Origin: Variovorax terrae
GTDB lineage: Bacteria; Pseudomonadota; Gammaproteobacteria; Burkholderiales; Burkholderiaceae_C
Assembly: GCF_022809125.1 (NCBI RefSeq)
Contig: NZ_JALGBI010000002.1
Location: forward strand, 505,685 to 569,684
Direction: 5' to 3'
DNA length: 64,000 nt
Shown: positions 36,360 through 44,944 of the stretch, in pieces
Layout: every line of letters begins with the position of its first letter
Numbering within the stretch: position 1 is the stretch's first letter
Translations under genes and position numbers: made by a program
The notes under the pieces: model-generated
Database searches by the model: none
Told to the model about the DNA's origin: nothing
The model's input: only the letters and a program-made list of their open reading frames with translations

Positions 36360-37109
36360 ATGAGATTGAAAGACAAGGTCGCCATCATCACCGGTGCGGC
36401 CGGCAACATCGGCCTGGCAACGGCCAGGCTTTTTGCACGCGAAGGTGCGCGGCTGGTGCTCATCGATGCCCAGCGCGCGGCTTTGGATGCAGCCTGCAAG
36501 GAGTTCGACTCCGTCACCATGCTGCCGATCACCGCGGATGTCACTTCTGCAGAGGACACGATTCGCGTTGCGGACGCAACCATCGCTCGCTTCGGCGGCA
36601 TCGACATCCTGTTCGCCAATGCGGGCATTGAAGGACTGGTTCAACCTACGGGCGACTATCCCGAGGAAGTCTATGACAAGGTCATGGACGTCAACGTCAA
36701 GGGCGTGTTTCTCGGTGTCAAGCACATTGCCCCGCGCATGCGCGAAGGCGGCAGTCTCGTCATGACCTCATCAATCATGGGTCTCATGGGTGCGCCGCGC
36801 AATATCGCCTACACCGCCAGCAAGCATGCCGTCGTGGGTCTCATGCGATCGGCCGCGGCCGATCTGGCAGCCCGGCGCATCCGCGTCAATACGGTGCACC
36901 CCGGCATGGTCGAAAGCGACATGCTGCGCCGCTTGATCGAGCGCCATCCCGATCCAAAGCAACGCCATGCCGATCTGATCGCGCGCATCAAGCTCGGCCG
37001 CTTCGTGGCGCCGGAAGAGATCGCGCATACCGTGCTGTTCTTGTCTTCCGACGAGAGTTGCATGACGACAGGACAGACATTTCTCGTTGACGGCGGCTAC
37101 CTGGAATGA
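36360..37109 (+). CDS. Short-chain dehydrogenase/reductase
   Basis: A 249-residue classical SDR. The cofactor motif is VAIITGAAGNIGLATARLFA near 7 (TGxxxxIG), with Asp in LVLIDAQR suggesting NAD preference. NAG reads LFANAGIEGL near 86. The catalytic set is Ser in VMTSSIMGLMG with Tyr-Lys in YTASKHAVVG near 152. The C-terminus TTGQTFLVDGGYLE is standard. The stop overlaps the monooxygenase start by 4 bp (ATGA), so the two are coupled. It probably oxidises an alcohol to the ketone used by the next enzyme. Confidence 0.92.
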   Translation: MRLKDKVAIITGAAGNIGLATARLFAREGARLVLIDAQRAALDAACKEFDSVTMLPITADVTSAEDTIRVADATIARFGGIDILFANAGIEGLVQPTGDYPEEVYDKVMDVNVKGVFLGVKHIAPRMREGGSLVMTSSIMGLMGAPRNIAYTASKHAVVGLMRSAAADLAARRIRVNTVHPGMVESDMLRRLIERHPDPKQRHADLIARIKLGRFVAPEEIAHTVLFLSSDESCMTTGQTFLVDGGYLE

Positions 37110-38548
37110 ATACTTCGTCCAACTCTCTTCCCGCGGATGGTGCTCATCGCGTTGTCATCGTGGGAGCAGGCTTCGCTGGCATCGGTCTGGGTGTGCTGCT
37201 CAAGCAGGCCGGCGTGAACGACTTCGTCATTCTGGAACGTGCCGACGACATCGGCGGTGTCTGGCGCGACAACCACTACCCAGGTTCCGCCTGCGACATT
37301 CCAGCCGTGCTCTATTCATACTCCTTCGAGGTCGAATACCCATGGTCCTCCGGTTATCCGAAACAGCGGGAACTGCTGGACTACATACGCCACGTGGTTG
37401 CGAAATACGGCATCGGCCCGCATCTACGCTTTGGCCAGCAGGTGACTGAGGCCGTCTTCGACGACAACAGGCAACGCTGGGTCGTGTCCAGCCAGCAGGG
37501 CCAAGCCTGGGAGGGCGAATGCTTCGTGCCCGCCGTGGGTATCTTCAATGACCCGGTGATTCCGCGTCTGGCCGGTCAGGCCGATTTCCGCGGTGAAGCC
37601 TTTCACTCTGCTCAATGGCGCGACGGCACGGACGCCACGGGCATGCGCGTGGCCGTCATTGGCACCGGGGCGAGTGCCGTGCAAATCGTTCCCGAGATGG
37701 CTCGGATCGCCGCTCAAGTCTCGCTCTACCAGCGCACGCCGCCTTTCGTCGTACCCAAGTCCGTGATCGCCCCCGGCCAGCCGCTATCTGAGCGGGAGCG
37801 CATCTTTTCCGAGTTCGAGGCGGTGGCGGGGCGGCGTAAGGATTTCGCGGCCACGCAAGCGGCACAGGATGCGTTCATGCAATACCTGGCGCAGCAGGTA
37901 CCCGATCCAGCACTGCGCGCCAAGCTCACGCCCGGTTTCACCCTGGGTTGCAAGCGTTCGTTGTTCTCCAATGAGTGGTACCGCGTGCTGCAGCAGCCGA
38001 ATGTGGAAGTCATCACCGAGGAGATTGAGACGTTGACCAAGACCGGAATATGCACCCGGAATGGCCGGGTCACGGAGGTTGATCTCGTCGTTTACGCGAC
38101 GGGGTTTAACCCGTCCAACTACCTGCCCGGGATCACCGTGCGTGGGCGTGCGGGAGCACTCCTGGCCGAGGCCTGGCGGGATGGGCCTGAGGCCTACCTG
38201 GGTATCACCGTCCATGGATTCCCGAACATGTTCATCCTATTTGGCCCCAATACCAACGTACCCGGCAGCGTGCTTTTCATGCTGGAGTGCCAGGCCCAGT
38301 ATGTGATGGATGCGCTACGCAGGTTGGTATCCAGCGGAGCTCGCACGATGGAGGTACGTTACGACACGATGCGCCGCTTCTGCGACGGGTTGCAGCAAGA
38401 CCTGAGAGCGACCACGCAGTCGGCCACGCATTGCACCAGCTACTACATGAATGCTGCAGGCAAGGTGGTCACGAATTTTCCCGGAACACAGACGCAGTAT
38501 CGGCAAATGACCCGGGCAGTCGCGCCTGATGACTATCTCCTGCGCTGA
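37106..38548 (+). CDS. FAD-dependent Baeyer-Villiger-type monooxygenase
   Basis: A 480-residue class B flavoprotein monooxygenase. It has the FAD Rossmann motif VVIVGAGFAGIGLGVLLKQA near 16, DDIGGVWRDNHYPGSACDIP near 47 and the NADPH motif VAVIGTGASAVQIVPEMARI near 178. The type I BVMO fingerprint FxGxxxHxxxW is met by FRGEAFHSAQW at about 157, ending in Arg where Pro or Asp is usual. The C-terminal ATGF motif is VVYATGFNPSNY. It likely converts a ketone to an ester or lactone with NADPH and O2. No esterase or lactonase gene accompanies it. Confidence 0.88.
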   Translation: MNTSSNSLPADGAHRVVIVGAGFAGIGLGVLLKQAGVNDFVILERADDIGGVWRDNHYPGSACDIPAVLYSYSFEVEYPWSSGYPKQRELLDYIRHVVAKYGIGPHLRFGQQVTEAVFDDNRQRWVVSSQQGQAWEGECFVPAVGIFNDPVIPRLAGQADFRGEAFHSAQWRDGTDATGMRVAVIGTGASAVQIVPEMARIAAQVSLYQRTPPFVVPKSVIAPGQPLSERERIFSEFEAVAGRRKDFAATQAAQDAFMQYLAQQVPDPALRAKLTPGFTLGCKRSLFSNEWYRVLQQPNVEVITEEIETLTKTGICTRNGRVTEVDLVVYATGFNPSNYLPGITVRGRAGALLAEAWRDGPEAYLGITVHGFPNMFILFGPNTNVPGSVLFMLECQAQYVMDALRRLVSSGARTMEVRYDTMRRFCDGLQQDLRATTQSATHCTSYYMNAAGKVVTNFPGTQTQYRQMTRAVAPDDYLLR

Positions 38549-38576
38549 TGTTGGCGGATCGGCAGTGCCGCGTTCA

Positions 38577-39092
38577 CTACCCGGTGCTGCGCCCCACCCA
38601 GCGGCGCCGGCTCCCGCCGCGATGCCGGTCGGCTTGGACCTCCGACGCATTTTCCCGGTTGATCTCGACCGCCTGCCGCGTCAGCGCTTCCAACGATGCA
38701 AACAGGGCCTCGCGTGCTTCCGGCGAAATTGCGGACAGGACACGCTCGTTGATCTCATCAATCTGCGGGAACAGTTCGTTGGCCAGATTGATGCCCTTCG
38801 GTGTGAGCGTCAAGACCGCGCGACACCGATCGTCGCGTACGGCCGTGCGTTGCATCAAAGACTTCTCGATCAAGCTGGCAATGGCCTTGGATACACGTGC
38901 CCGGTCGAGGGAGGCGCGCAGCGCTATCTCCGAGGGCGACAACGGTCCGTCACGGGCCAGCATGGCGAGCAGATGCCATTCGCGACGCGTGATACCGTAG
39001 CGACCTTCGCACAGTCGCGTGACGGGGGCGCCCGCCAAGGAAACAAGTCTCCAGAGCCGGAAATTGAGCAGATTTTCAGGATCAATCTTCAT
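38577..39092 (-). CDS. MarR-family regulator (island)
   Basis: A 171-residue winged-HTH protein with the MarR layout: RLWRLVSLAGAPVTRLCEGR, GITRREWHLLAMLARDGPLS, LDRARVSKAIASLIEKSLMQ and a wing in RDDRCRAVLTLTPKG. It converges on the monooxygenase gene (28-bp gap). It is a clear paralogue of the MarR protein at 42532, sharing RLCEGRxGITRREW. It probably represses the island and answers to its substrate, perhaps through the palindrome at 32564. Confidence 0.9.
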   Translation of the reverse strand: MKIDPENLLNFRLWRLVSLAGAPVTRLCEGRYGITRREWHLLAMLARDGPLSPSEIALRASLDRARVSKAIASLIEKSLMQRTAVRDDRCRAVLTLTPKGINLANELFPQIDEINERVLSAISPEAREALFASLEALTRQAVEINRENASEVQADRHRGGSRRRWVGRSTG

Positions 39093-39131
39093 TGCTCAGG
39101 TTTTCCGGTCTTCGCCATGAGGCCGATCGGC

Positions 39132-40454
39132 CTAACGTTGCGGCATGTCCTTGGCGGAGTAGCCCAGGCTCACGGTGGCGTCTTCCGGGATCGGCGGCAT
39201 GGTGGCGTCCCAGTCCTGCCAGGCGGCGCGCAGGCGGGCCAGGCGCTCGGGCTCGCGCGCCGCCAGGTTGGCGCGCTCGCGCTCGTCGGCGGGCAGGTTG
39301 AAAAGGTACTCGTGGCCGTCGACCTGCAGGTACTTCCAGTCGCCGTCGCGCAAGGCGCGCTGGCCGCGGTGGTTCATGCGCCAGTGCAGCGGCCGGCGGA
39401 ACTGGTGCCCGGCGTCGCGCAGCACGGGCATCAGCGACAGGCCGTCCAGCGGATAGGCCGGATCGGCGGCCACGCCCGCGGCATCGAGCATCGTGGCCGA
39501 CCAGTCCATGGTCATGCAGTGCTGGGCGCTCACGCCGCCCGGGGCGATGGCGGCCGGCCAGTGCGCGATCCAGGGCACGCGGATGCCGCCTTCGGTCAGG
39601 TCCATCTTGCCGCCCACCAGTGGCCAGTTGTCGGAGAAGCGCTCGCCGCCGTTGTCGCTGGTGAACACCACCAGGGTGTTGTCGGCCAGGCCGTGCTTCT
39701 TCAGCGCCTCCATCACCCAGCCGATGCCCTCGTCCATGTGGTGGATCATGCGGCGGTAGGTGTGGATGTTGCCGCCGTGCAGGTGGAACAGGTTGCTCTT
39801 CACTTCCTGTGCCAGCGCCTCGTCGTCGCGGGTTTCCCAGGGCCAGTGCGGCGCGGTGTAGTGCAGGCTCAGGAAGAACGGGGCGTCCTGCTGCGCCATG
39901 CGCTCCACGTAGTCGACGGCGCGGTGCGAGAGCAGGTCGGTCAGGTAGCCGTCCTCCTGGCGTTCCTCCTCGCCGAACCACAGGTCGTGGTGGCCTGCGG
40001 AGCTGCAATGGGTGAAGTAGTCCACGCCGCCCGACATCGGGCCGAAGAATTCCTCGTAGCCCGAGCGCAGCGGTCCGAAGCTCGGCGGGTAGCCCAGGTG
40101 CCACTTGCCGATCAGCGCGGTGCGGTAGCCGCTGTCCTTGAGCAGCGAGGGCAGCGTCGGGTGCTCGGGCGGCAGGCCCAGGGTGGTGCTGCCGCGGCTC
40201 TTGCTGTTGATCGGCTCCTCGGCCGCGCCGCGCAGGCGGTACTGGTAGCGCGCCGTCATCAGCGCGAAGCGCGTGGGCGAGCACACCGGCGAGTTGGCGT
40301 AGCCCTGCGTCAGGCGCAGGCCGTTGGCGGCCAGGCCGTCGAGCACGGGCGACACGGGCTCGCGGCCGCCGTAGCAGCCGAGGTCGGCGAAGCCCAGGTC
40401 GTCGGCGACGATGAAGATGATGTTGGGGCGCTGCTGGGGGTTCTGGGTGGCCAT
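39132..40454 (-). CDS. Type I sulfatase (formylglycine-dependent), cytoplasmic-looking
   Basis: A 440-residue arylsulfatase-family enzyme. The metal-binding start is RPNIIFIVADDLGFADLGCY and the modification motif is CSPTR (C-x-P-x-R) in NSPVCSPTRFALMTARY near 63, where Cys becomes formylglycine. Further features are TALIGKWHLGYPP and VVFTSDNGGERFSDNWPLVG. No signal peptide is present from the ATG at 40454 (a TTG at 40475 adds 7 residues and no signal). An imported organosulfate would be the substrate. It follows two Bug receptor genes on the same strand, with a 17-bp gap. No FGE maturation gene is in view. Confidence 0.9.
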   Translation of the reverse strand: MATQNPQQRPNIIFIVADDLGFADLGCYGGREPVSPVLDGLAANGLRLTQGYANSPVCSPTRFALMTARYQYRLRGAAEEPINSKSRGSTTLGLPPEHPTLPSLLKDSGYRTALIGKWHLGYPPSFGPLRSGYEEFFGPMSGGVDYFTHCSSAGHHDLWFGEEERQEDGYLTDLLSHRAVDYVERMAQQDAPFFLSLHYTAPHWPWETRDDEALAQEVKSNLFHLHGGNIHTYRRMIHHMDEGIGWVMEALKKHGLADNTLVVFTSDNGGERFSDNWPLVGGKMDLTEGGIRVPWIAHWPAAIAPGGVSAQHCMTMDWSATMLDAAGVAADPAYPLDGLSLMPVLRDAGHQFRRPLHWRMNHRGQRALRDGDWKYLQVDGHEYLFNLPADERERANLAAREPERLARLRAAWQDWDATMPPIPEDATVSLGYSAKDMPQR

Positions 40455-40471
40455 GATGTCGGGCGGCTGTT

Positions 40472-41482
40472 TCAATCGGATGCGACGAAGTTGGTGGCTT
40501 TCATGATGCGGGCCCAGCGCTCGATGTCCTCGCGCATGGTCTTCACCAGGGCGTCGGGCCCGTCGCCGACCGGGTACATGCCGTTGAGCAGCAGTTGCTG
40601 GCGCACCTCGCGCGTGTTGACGGCCCGGGTGAGCTCGGCGCGCAGCAGGTCCAGCACCGGCCTGGGCGTCTTCGCCGGGGCATAGTAGGCGAACCAGGCC
40701 GCGGCGATCACGTCCTTGTAGCCGAGCTCGACGAAGGTCGGGATGGCCGGCATCGGCGGCGAGCGCCTGGCGCCGCTGGTGGCGAGCACCTTCACGCGGC
40801 CGGTGGGCTGCATGGTGATGGCGCCGCCCACGGTGTCGAAGTACACCGGCACGGTGCCGCCCATCAGGTCCTGGCGCGCCGGCGTGGAGCCGCGGTAGGG
40901 CACGTGCACCATCTGCAGGCCGGCGGCGCGGTTGAGCATTTCGCCGAGGAAGTGCGAGGGCGTGCCCGCGCCATAGGAGGCGAAGCTGACCTTGTTGCCG
41001 TTGGGGCCCTGGGTCTTGGCCCAGGCGATGAACTCGGGCACGGTGCTGGCCGGCACGTCCTTGTGCACCACCATGGCGAGCTCGAAGCTGGCCGCGTTGA
41101 TGAGGGGCGAGAAGTCCTTGATCGGGTCGTAGCTCAGGTTCTTGTAGGCGCTGGGGAACATGGTCATCATGCTGGCCGTGCCCAGCAGCAGGGTGTGGCC
41201 GTCGGGCTCGGCGGTCTTCACCGTGTCCACCGCAATGCGGCCGGACGCGCCCGACTTGTTGTCGATGATGAGCGGGCCCAGCGAACTGCGCACCGCATCG
41301 GCGACGGCGCGCGTCAGCACGTCCTGCGTGCCGCCGGCGGGAACGCCGATCAGCACCCGGGTGGGCTTGGACGCAAAGCCCTGCGTCTGCGCTTGCGCCT
41401 GCGACGCGAGCGGCGCCAGCGCGAGGCCGCCGAGGGCGGCCAGGGCCTGGCGGCGGCCGGGCTGGAAGTTCGGGAAAGTCAT
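40472..41482 (-). CDS. Bug/TctC-family periplasmic solute receptor (2 of 5)
   Basis: A 336-residue receptor with a twin-Arg-like leader (PGRRQALAALGGLALAPLAS) ending QAQAQ. Core motifs are RVLIGVPAGGTQDVLTRAVA, IIDNKSGASGRIAVDTVKTA, YDPIKDFSPLINAASF and HVPYRGSTPARQDLMGGTVP. It lies 16 bp downstream of receptor 3 and just upstream of the sulfatase, so the three form one operon. The pairing suggests capture of a sulfated organic acid, which is inference. No membrane subunits are nearby. Confidence 0.92.
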   Translation of the reverse strand: MTFPNFQPGRRQALAALGGLALAPLASQAQAQTQGFASKPTRVLIGVPAGGTQDVLTRAVADAVRSSLGPLIIDNKSGASGRIAVDTVKTAEPDGHTLLLGTASMMTMFPSAYKNLSYDPIKDFSPLINAASFELAMVVHKDVPASTVPEFIAWAKTQGPNGNKVSFASYGAGTPSHFLGEMLNRAAGLQMVHVPYRGSTPARQDLMGGTVPVYFDTVGGAITMQPTGRVKVLATSGARRSPPMPAIPTFVELGYKDVIAAAWFAYYAPAKTPRPVLDLLRAELTRAVNTREVRQQLLLNGMYPVGDGPDALVKTMREDIERWARIMKATNFVASD

Positions 41483-41498
41483 GAAATCTCCTGGGAAT

Positions 41499-42458
41499 TC
41501 AGGGCTGGTAGCCCGATTTCTGCACCACCGGCGTCCACTGCGCGCGGAATGCCTTGAGCATGGCGTCGGTCTGCGCCCGGGTGCTGGCCACCGGGGTCAT
41601 CTTGGCATCGACGAATTTGCGGACGGTGTCCGGGTCCTGCATCACCTCGTGCACGGCCGCAGCAAGGCGCTCGACCTTGGCGCGCGGCATGCTGGCCGGC
41701 GCGTAGAGCGTGTTCCAGCCGGTGGCCACGAGGTCGAGCCCGGCTTCCTTGAACGTGGGGATGTCCGGGGCATAGGGCGAGCGCCTGTCGCTCGAAATGG
41801 CGAGGATGCGGACCCGGCCGGCCTCATGCTGCGGCAGCGCGGTGTCGAAGGTGTCGAACGCGACGGCCACCTGGCCGCCCATGAGGTCGGTCAGCAGCGG
41901 CGCCGAGCCGCGGTAGCCGACCACCTGCGCCTGGACCCGGGCCTTCTCGCCCATCATGAGGCTGAAGAAATGCGGCAGGCTGCCGGTGGCCGGTACGCCG
42001 AAATTGGCTTTCTCGGGATTGGCGCGCAGCCAGGCCAGCAGGTGCGACAGCTCGCGCACCGGCACGGCGGAGGCCACCGCGAGCGCGAATTCGTAGTTGT
42101 TGACGTGCGAGACCGGCACGAAATCGCGCTCGGGGTCGTAGCCGTTGTCCTTGAACACCAGCGGCGCCACCACCATCACCGCCGGGTTGGCGAGCATCAG
42201 CACGTTCTGACCGGCCGGGGTGGCCTTGACCTGTTGGGCCGCCAGGCGTCCGCCGGCGCCGGTCCGGTTCTCCACCACCACGGGCACGCCGAGGCGGGCC
42301 TGCAGCTTCTCGCCCACGATGCGCGCCACCCGGTCGTTCGAGCCGCCCGGTGCGTAGCCCACCACGATGCGCAGCGGGCCGTCCAGCGGCTGCGCCTGCG
42401 CACACAGGGCAGCGGCAGCGCAGGTGAGCGCGAGCCACGCGCGAAAGCGGTTGAACAT
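41499..42458 (-). CDS. Bug/TctC-family periplasmic solute receptor (3 of 5)
   Basis: A 319-residue receptor and first gene of the operon running to the sulfatase. The signal peptide ends CAQAQ. Motifs are RIVVGYAPGGSNDRVARIVG, VENRTGAGGRLAAQQVKATP, YDPERDFVPVSHVNNYEF and YRGSAPLLTDLMGGQVAVAF. It is divergent from the MarR-type regulator at 42532, with a palindromic operator 51-69 bp upstream of its start. Its sequence differs clearly from receptor 2, so the two may bind different ligands. Confidence 0.92.
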   Translation of the reverse strand: MFNRFRAWLALTCAAAALCAQAQPLDGPLRIVVGYAPGGSNDRVARIVGEKLQARLGVPVVVENRTGAGGRLAAQQVKATPAGQNVLMLANPAVMVVAPLVFKDNGYDPERDFVPVSHVNNYEFALAVASAVPVRELSHLLAWLRANPEKANFGVPATGSLPHFFSLMMGEKARVQAQVVGYRGSAPLLTDLMGGQVAVAFDTFDTALPQHEAGRVRILAISSDRRSPYAPDIPTFKEAGLDLVATGWNTLYAPASMPRAKVERLAAAVHEVMQDPDTVRKFVDAKMTPVASTRAQTDAMLKAFRAQWTPVVQKSGYQP

Positions 42459-42508
42459 GGGGGAGTCTCCTGGTGCAGGTTTGTCAGGGCACTGTAATGG
42501 CCGGACAA

Positions 42509-42527
42509 TTGATTGTTCTAATCAATC
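42509..42527. promoter_or_regulatory. MarR-type palindromic operator
   Basis: ATTGATT-GTTCT-AATCAAT, perfect 7-bp arms, in the 73-bp space between the divergent Bug receptor 3 and MarR genes. Position and symmetry make it the best candidate for autoregulatory MarR binding. Confidence 0.7.
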
Positions 42528-42531
42528 ATTC

Positions 42532-43080
42532 ATGGGGCTTACCCTGATGACCTACCTGCCTGATGCGCCCCGCCTGGGCCATCCCAAGTCGATGGACGAC
42601 CTGCTGCTGTACCGCCTGAGCCGGCTGCTCGGCGTGGCCGGCAGCATGGTGATCCGGCTGTGCGAAGGGCGTTTCGGCATCACGCGGCGCGAGTGGCGCG
42701 TGCTGGCGCTGCTGGCTCAGGACGAGGGGCTGCTGTCGTCGCAGCTGGCCGAGCGCGCGCAGCTCGACCGGGCGCGCACCTCCCGGGCCATCACCTCGCT
42801 GGTGGCCAAGCGGCTGCTGGTGCGCCAGCCGCGGCCGGGCGACCGGCGCCAGGCCGCGCTGGCGCTGACCGATGGTGGCCGGGCCCTGTATGCGGAACTG
42901 TTCCCGCTGGTGGTGCAGCTCAATGCCAGCCTGCTGTCGGTGCTGGAGGGCAGCGACGTGCACCGGCTGGATGCCGCGCTCGACGAACTGCAGCAGCGCG
43001 CCGATGCGATGGTGGCGCAGGCCGAGCTGCCCAAGGCCGACCGGCGGCGCGGCGGGCGGACGCATCGGGGCATGGATTGA
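42532..43080 (+). CDS. MarR-family regulator (sulfatase/Bug operon)
   Basis: A 182-residue winged-HTH protein (177 if the ATG at 42547 is used). The domain runs through SRLLGVAGSMVIRLCEGRFG, ITRREWRVLALLAQDEGLLS, LDRARTSRAITSLVAKRLLV and the wing RPGDRRQAALALTDGG. It is divergent from the Bug-Bug-sulfatase operon, which it probably represses through the palindrome just upstream. It is closely related to the island regulator at 38577, so the pair arose by duplication or parallel acquisition. Confidence 0.9.
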   Translation: MGLTLMTYLPDAPRLGHPKSMDDLLLYRLSRLLGVAGSMVIRLCEGRFGITRREWRVLALLAQDEGLLSSQLAERAQLDRARTSRAITSLVAKRLLVRQPRPGDRRQAALALTDGGRALYAELFPLVVQLNASLLSVLEGSDVHRLDAALDELQQRADAMVAQAELPKADRRRGGRTHRGMD

Positions 43081-43204
43081 GCAGTCATCCGCTTGTCCTA
43101 CACGAACATCGGCCTTGTCCGACGCGCCCCGGCTGGCAGGCTGCCTAAAGTGAATGTGTCCTGGAGGCGTGCCTCCGGACCCACCCATTGCCAAGGAGCC
43201 TTTC

Positions 43205-43705
43205 ATGAATTCAAGTCATTTCCGCGCTGCCGGCCGCCGCTTCGGCGGGGCCGCCGCCGCGGTCTCGGCCGCCGCGCTGCTGCTGGCGCTCGGCGCCTGC
43301 AGCAAGCAGCAGGACAACGCCACCGTGGGCCAGCAGATCGATTCCGCCGTCGCCAAAACCGAGCAGGCGGCCGAGAAAGCCAAGGACGAAGCCCAGTCCT
43401 CGATGGCCGCGGCCGGATCCGCCGTGAAAGACGCGGCGCAGGACGCCAAGGCCACGACCCAGGAGACGGTCGACAAGATGTCCGCCACGATCGACGATGC
43501 CACGATCACGGCGGCCGTCACCGCCGGCCTGGCCAAGGACCCGGACCTGAGCGCGATCAAGATCAACGTGGACACCCAGGGCGGCCGCGTGAGCCTGACC
43601 GGCCCGGCGCCCTCCGCCGAGGCGCGCGAGCGTGCTTCAGTCATCGCGAAGAGCATCAAGGGCGTGCAGGCCGTCGACAACCAGCTCACCATCAAGGCGG
43701 GTTGA
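43205..43705 (+). CDS. BON-domain lipoprotein
   Basis: A 166-residue predicted lipoprotein; AAGGAG precedes the ATG at 43205. The signal runs to a lipobox LALGAC near residue 33. A long Ala/Lys/Asp-rich helix (about 45-95, AEKAKDEAQSSMAAAGSAVK) resembles LEA-type or YtxH-like segments. A single BON domain follows (TAAVTAGLAKDPDLSAIKIN, GGRVSLTGPAPSAEARERAS). BON domains bind phospholipid; such proteins support envelope integrity under stress. It is convergent with the metallopeptidase gene. Confidence 0.86.
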   Translation: MNSSHFRAAGRRFGGAAAAVSAAALLLALGACSKQQDNATVGQQIDSAVAKTEQAAEKAKDEAQSSMAAAGSAVKDAAQDAKATTQETVDKMSATIDDATITAAVTAGLAKDPDLSAIKINVDTQGGRVSLTGPAPSAEARERASVIAKSIKGVQAVDNQLTIKAG

Positions 43706-43750
43706 TCCGCGCCCGGGCGCGCGGCCCCGCATGAGCGGCCTGCGCCGGGC

Positions 43751-44920
43751 TCAGGCCGCAGCCGGAGGGCTTGTCTTTTGCGCGGCCTGCGGAGCGGCAA
43801 CGGGCGTTGCCGCTGCCGCCGCGGGACCTGTCGAGGCCTGGATGACGTCGTGCACGTAGCGCAGCTTGCGCAGGGCGCCTTCCCTCAGCGCGAAGGGGTA
43901 GGCGTCGTTCTGGCCCAGGCTGCGGTTGAGGCTGTTGAGCAGCAGCGTCACCGGCACCCACTGGCGCACCATCTCGTCGAAATCGCTGTCGCCGGCCGCG
44001 AACGGATTGGCGACGGGGCCGGAGGCGCCGGCAGCCTGGCCCGGTCCGGCGCCCGGCACCACCACCGTGGTCTGGTAGGTGGAGGCGGTTTCGAGCAGGT
44101 CCACCATGTGCAGATAGTGCGCCCAGGTTTCGGCCCAGTCCTCCCACGGGTGGGCCGTGGCGTAGGCGCTCACATGCGCTTCCTGCCACGCGTCGCCGGC
44201 GCTGGCACCGGCGGCGTAGTGCGCCTCCAGGGCCTTCAGGTAGTCGGCGGATTCGTCGCCGAACACCTCGCGGAACGACGCCAGCCGTTTCGGCGCCAGG
44301 ATCAGCCGGTCCCAGTAGTAGTGCCCTGATTCATGGCGCAGATGGCCCAGCAGGGTGCGGTAGGGCTCATGCAGGGCGAGGCGCCGGCGCGCCCGCTCGT
44401 CGTCGTCCGCTTCGGCGACATTGAGCGTGATGACGCCCTGGCGGTGGCCCGTCAGCACCGGGGGCTCGCCCGGCAGGTCGGCCAGGAACTCGAAGACCGG
44501 GGCCTCGACCGGGGCCGTGCCGGACACGGTCGGCATCAGCCCGAGCCGGGCCAGCGTGTAGTACAGGCGCCGCTTGGCGGCCTCGATGCGGTACCAGCGC
44601 TCCAGGTTCGAGGGCGCCGACAGGTCGGGCAGGAGCCGCGTTTGCCGGCAGGAGAGGCACAGCGGGTTGGCGTCGTCCGCCGGCACGGCGAAATTGCAGG
44701 CCTGGTACAGGTCGTGGTTGCGGCACATCCGGTAGCGCGTGCCGTCGGCCTCGCCGTCCCTGCGCTGCCACAGCGCCGGGGCCGCCGCGCCGGGCACCGG
44801 CTCCAGCGCGGCCAGCGTGAGCGGCCCGGGTAGGAAGGCCAGCGTGCTGTCGCAGTTCAGGCACGTCACGTTCTCGAAGAAAACCGGGTGGCCGCAATGG
44901 TCGCAATTGAAGATCTTCAT
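43751..44920 (-). CDS. Putative zinc-binding metallopeptidase with N-terminal zinc ribbon
   Basis: A 389-residue protein. It begins with a ribbon (FNCDHCGHPVFFENVTCLNC) and has a second Cys set near 80-95 (NPLCLSCRQTRLL). The catalytic motif is HLRHESGHYYWDRL (HExxH type) near residue 200, with a downstream Glu-rich HPWEDWAETWAHYLHM that can provide the third ligand. It ends in an Ala/Pro-rich tail of about 25 residues. It is cytoplasmic, with no signal. The family is usually annotated as putative zinc-binding peptidase of unknown substrate. Confidence 0.82.
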   Translation of the reverse strand: MKIFNCDHCGHPVFFENVTCLNCDSTLAFLPGPLTLAALEPVPGAAAPALWQRRDGEADGTRYRMCRNHDLYQACNFAVPADDANPLCLSCRQTRLLPDLSAPSNLERWYRIEAAKRRLYYTLARLGLMPTVSGTAPVEAPVFEFLADLPGEPPVLTGHRQGVITLNVAEADDDERARRRLALHEPYRTLLGHLRHESGHYYWDRLILAPKRLASFREVFGDESADYLKALEAHYAAGASAGDAWQEAHVSAYATAHPWEDWAETWAHYLHMVDLLETASTYQTTVVVPGAGPGQAAGASGPVANPFAAGDSDFDEMVRQWVPVTLLLNSLNRSLGQNDAYPFALREGALRKLRYVHDVIQASTGPAAAAATPVAAPQAAQKTSPPAAA

Positions 44921-44944
44921 GGGCGTTCAGGGCGTGCATGCAAC

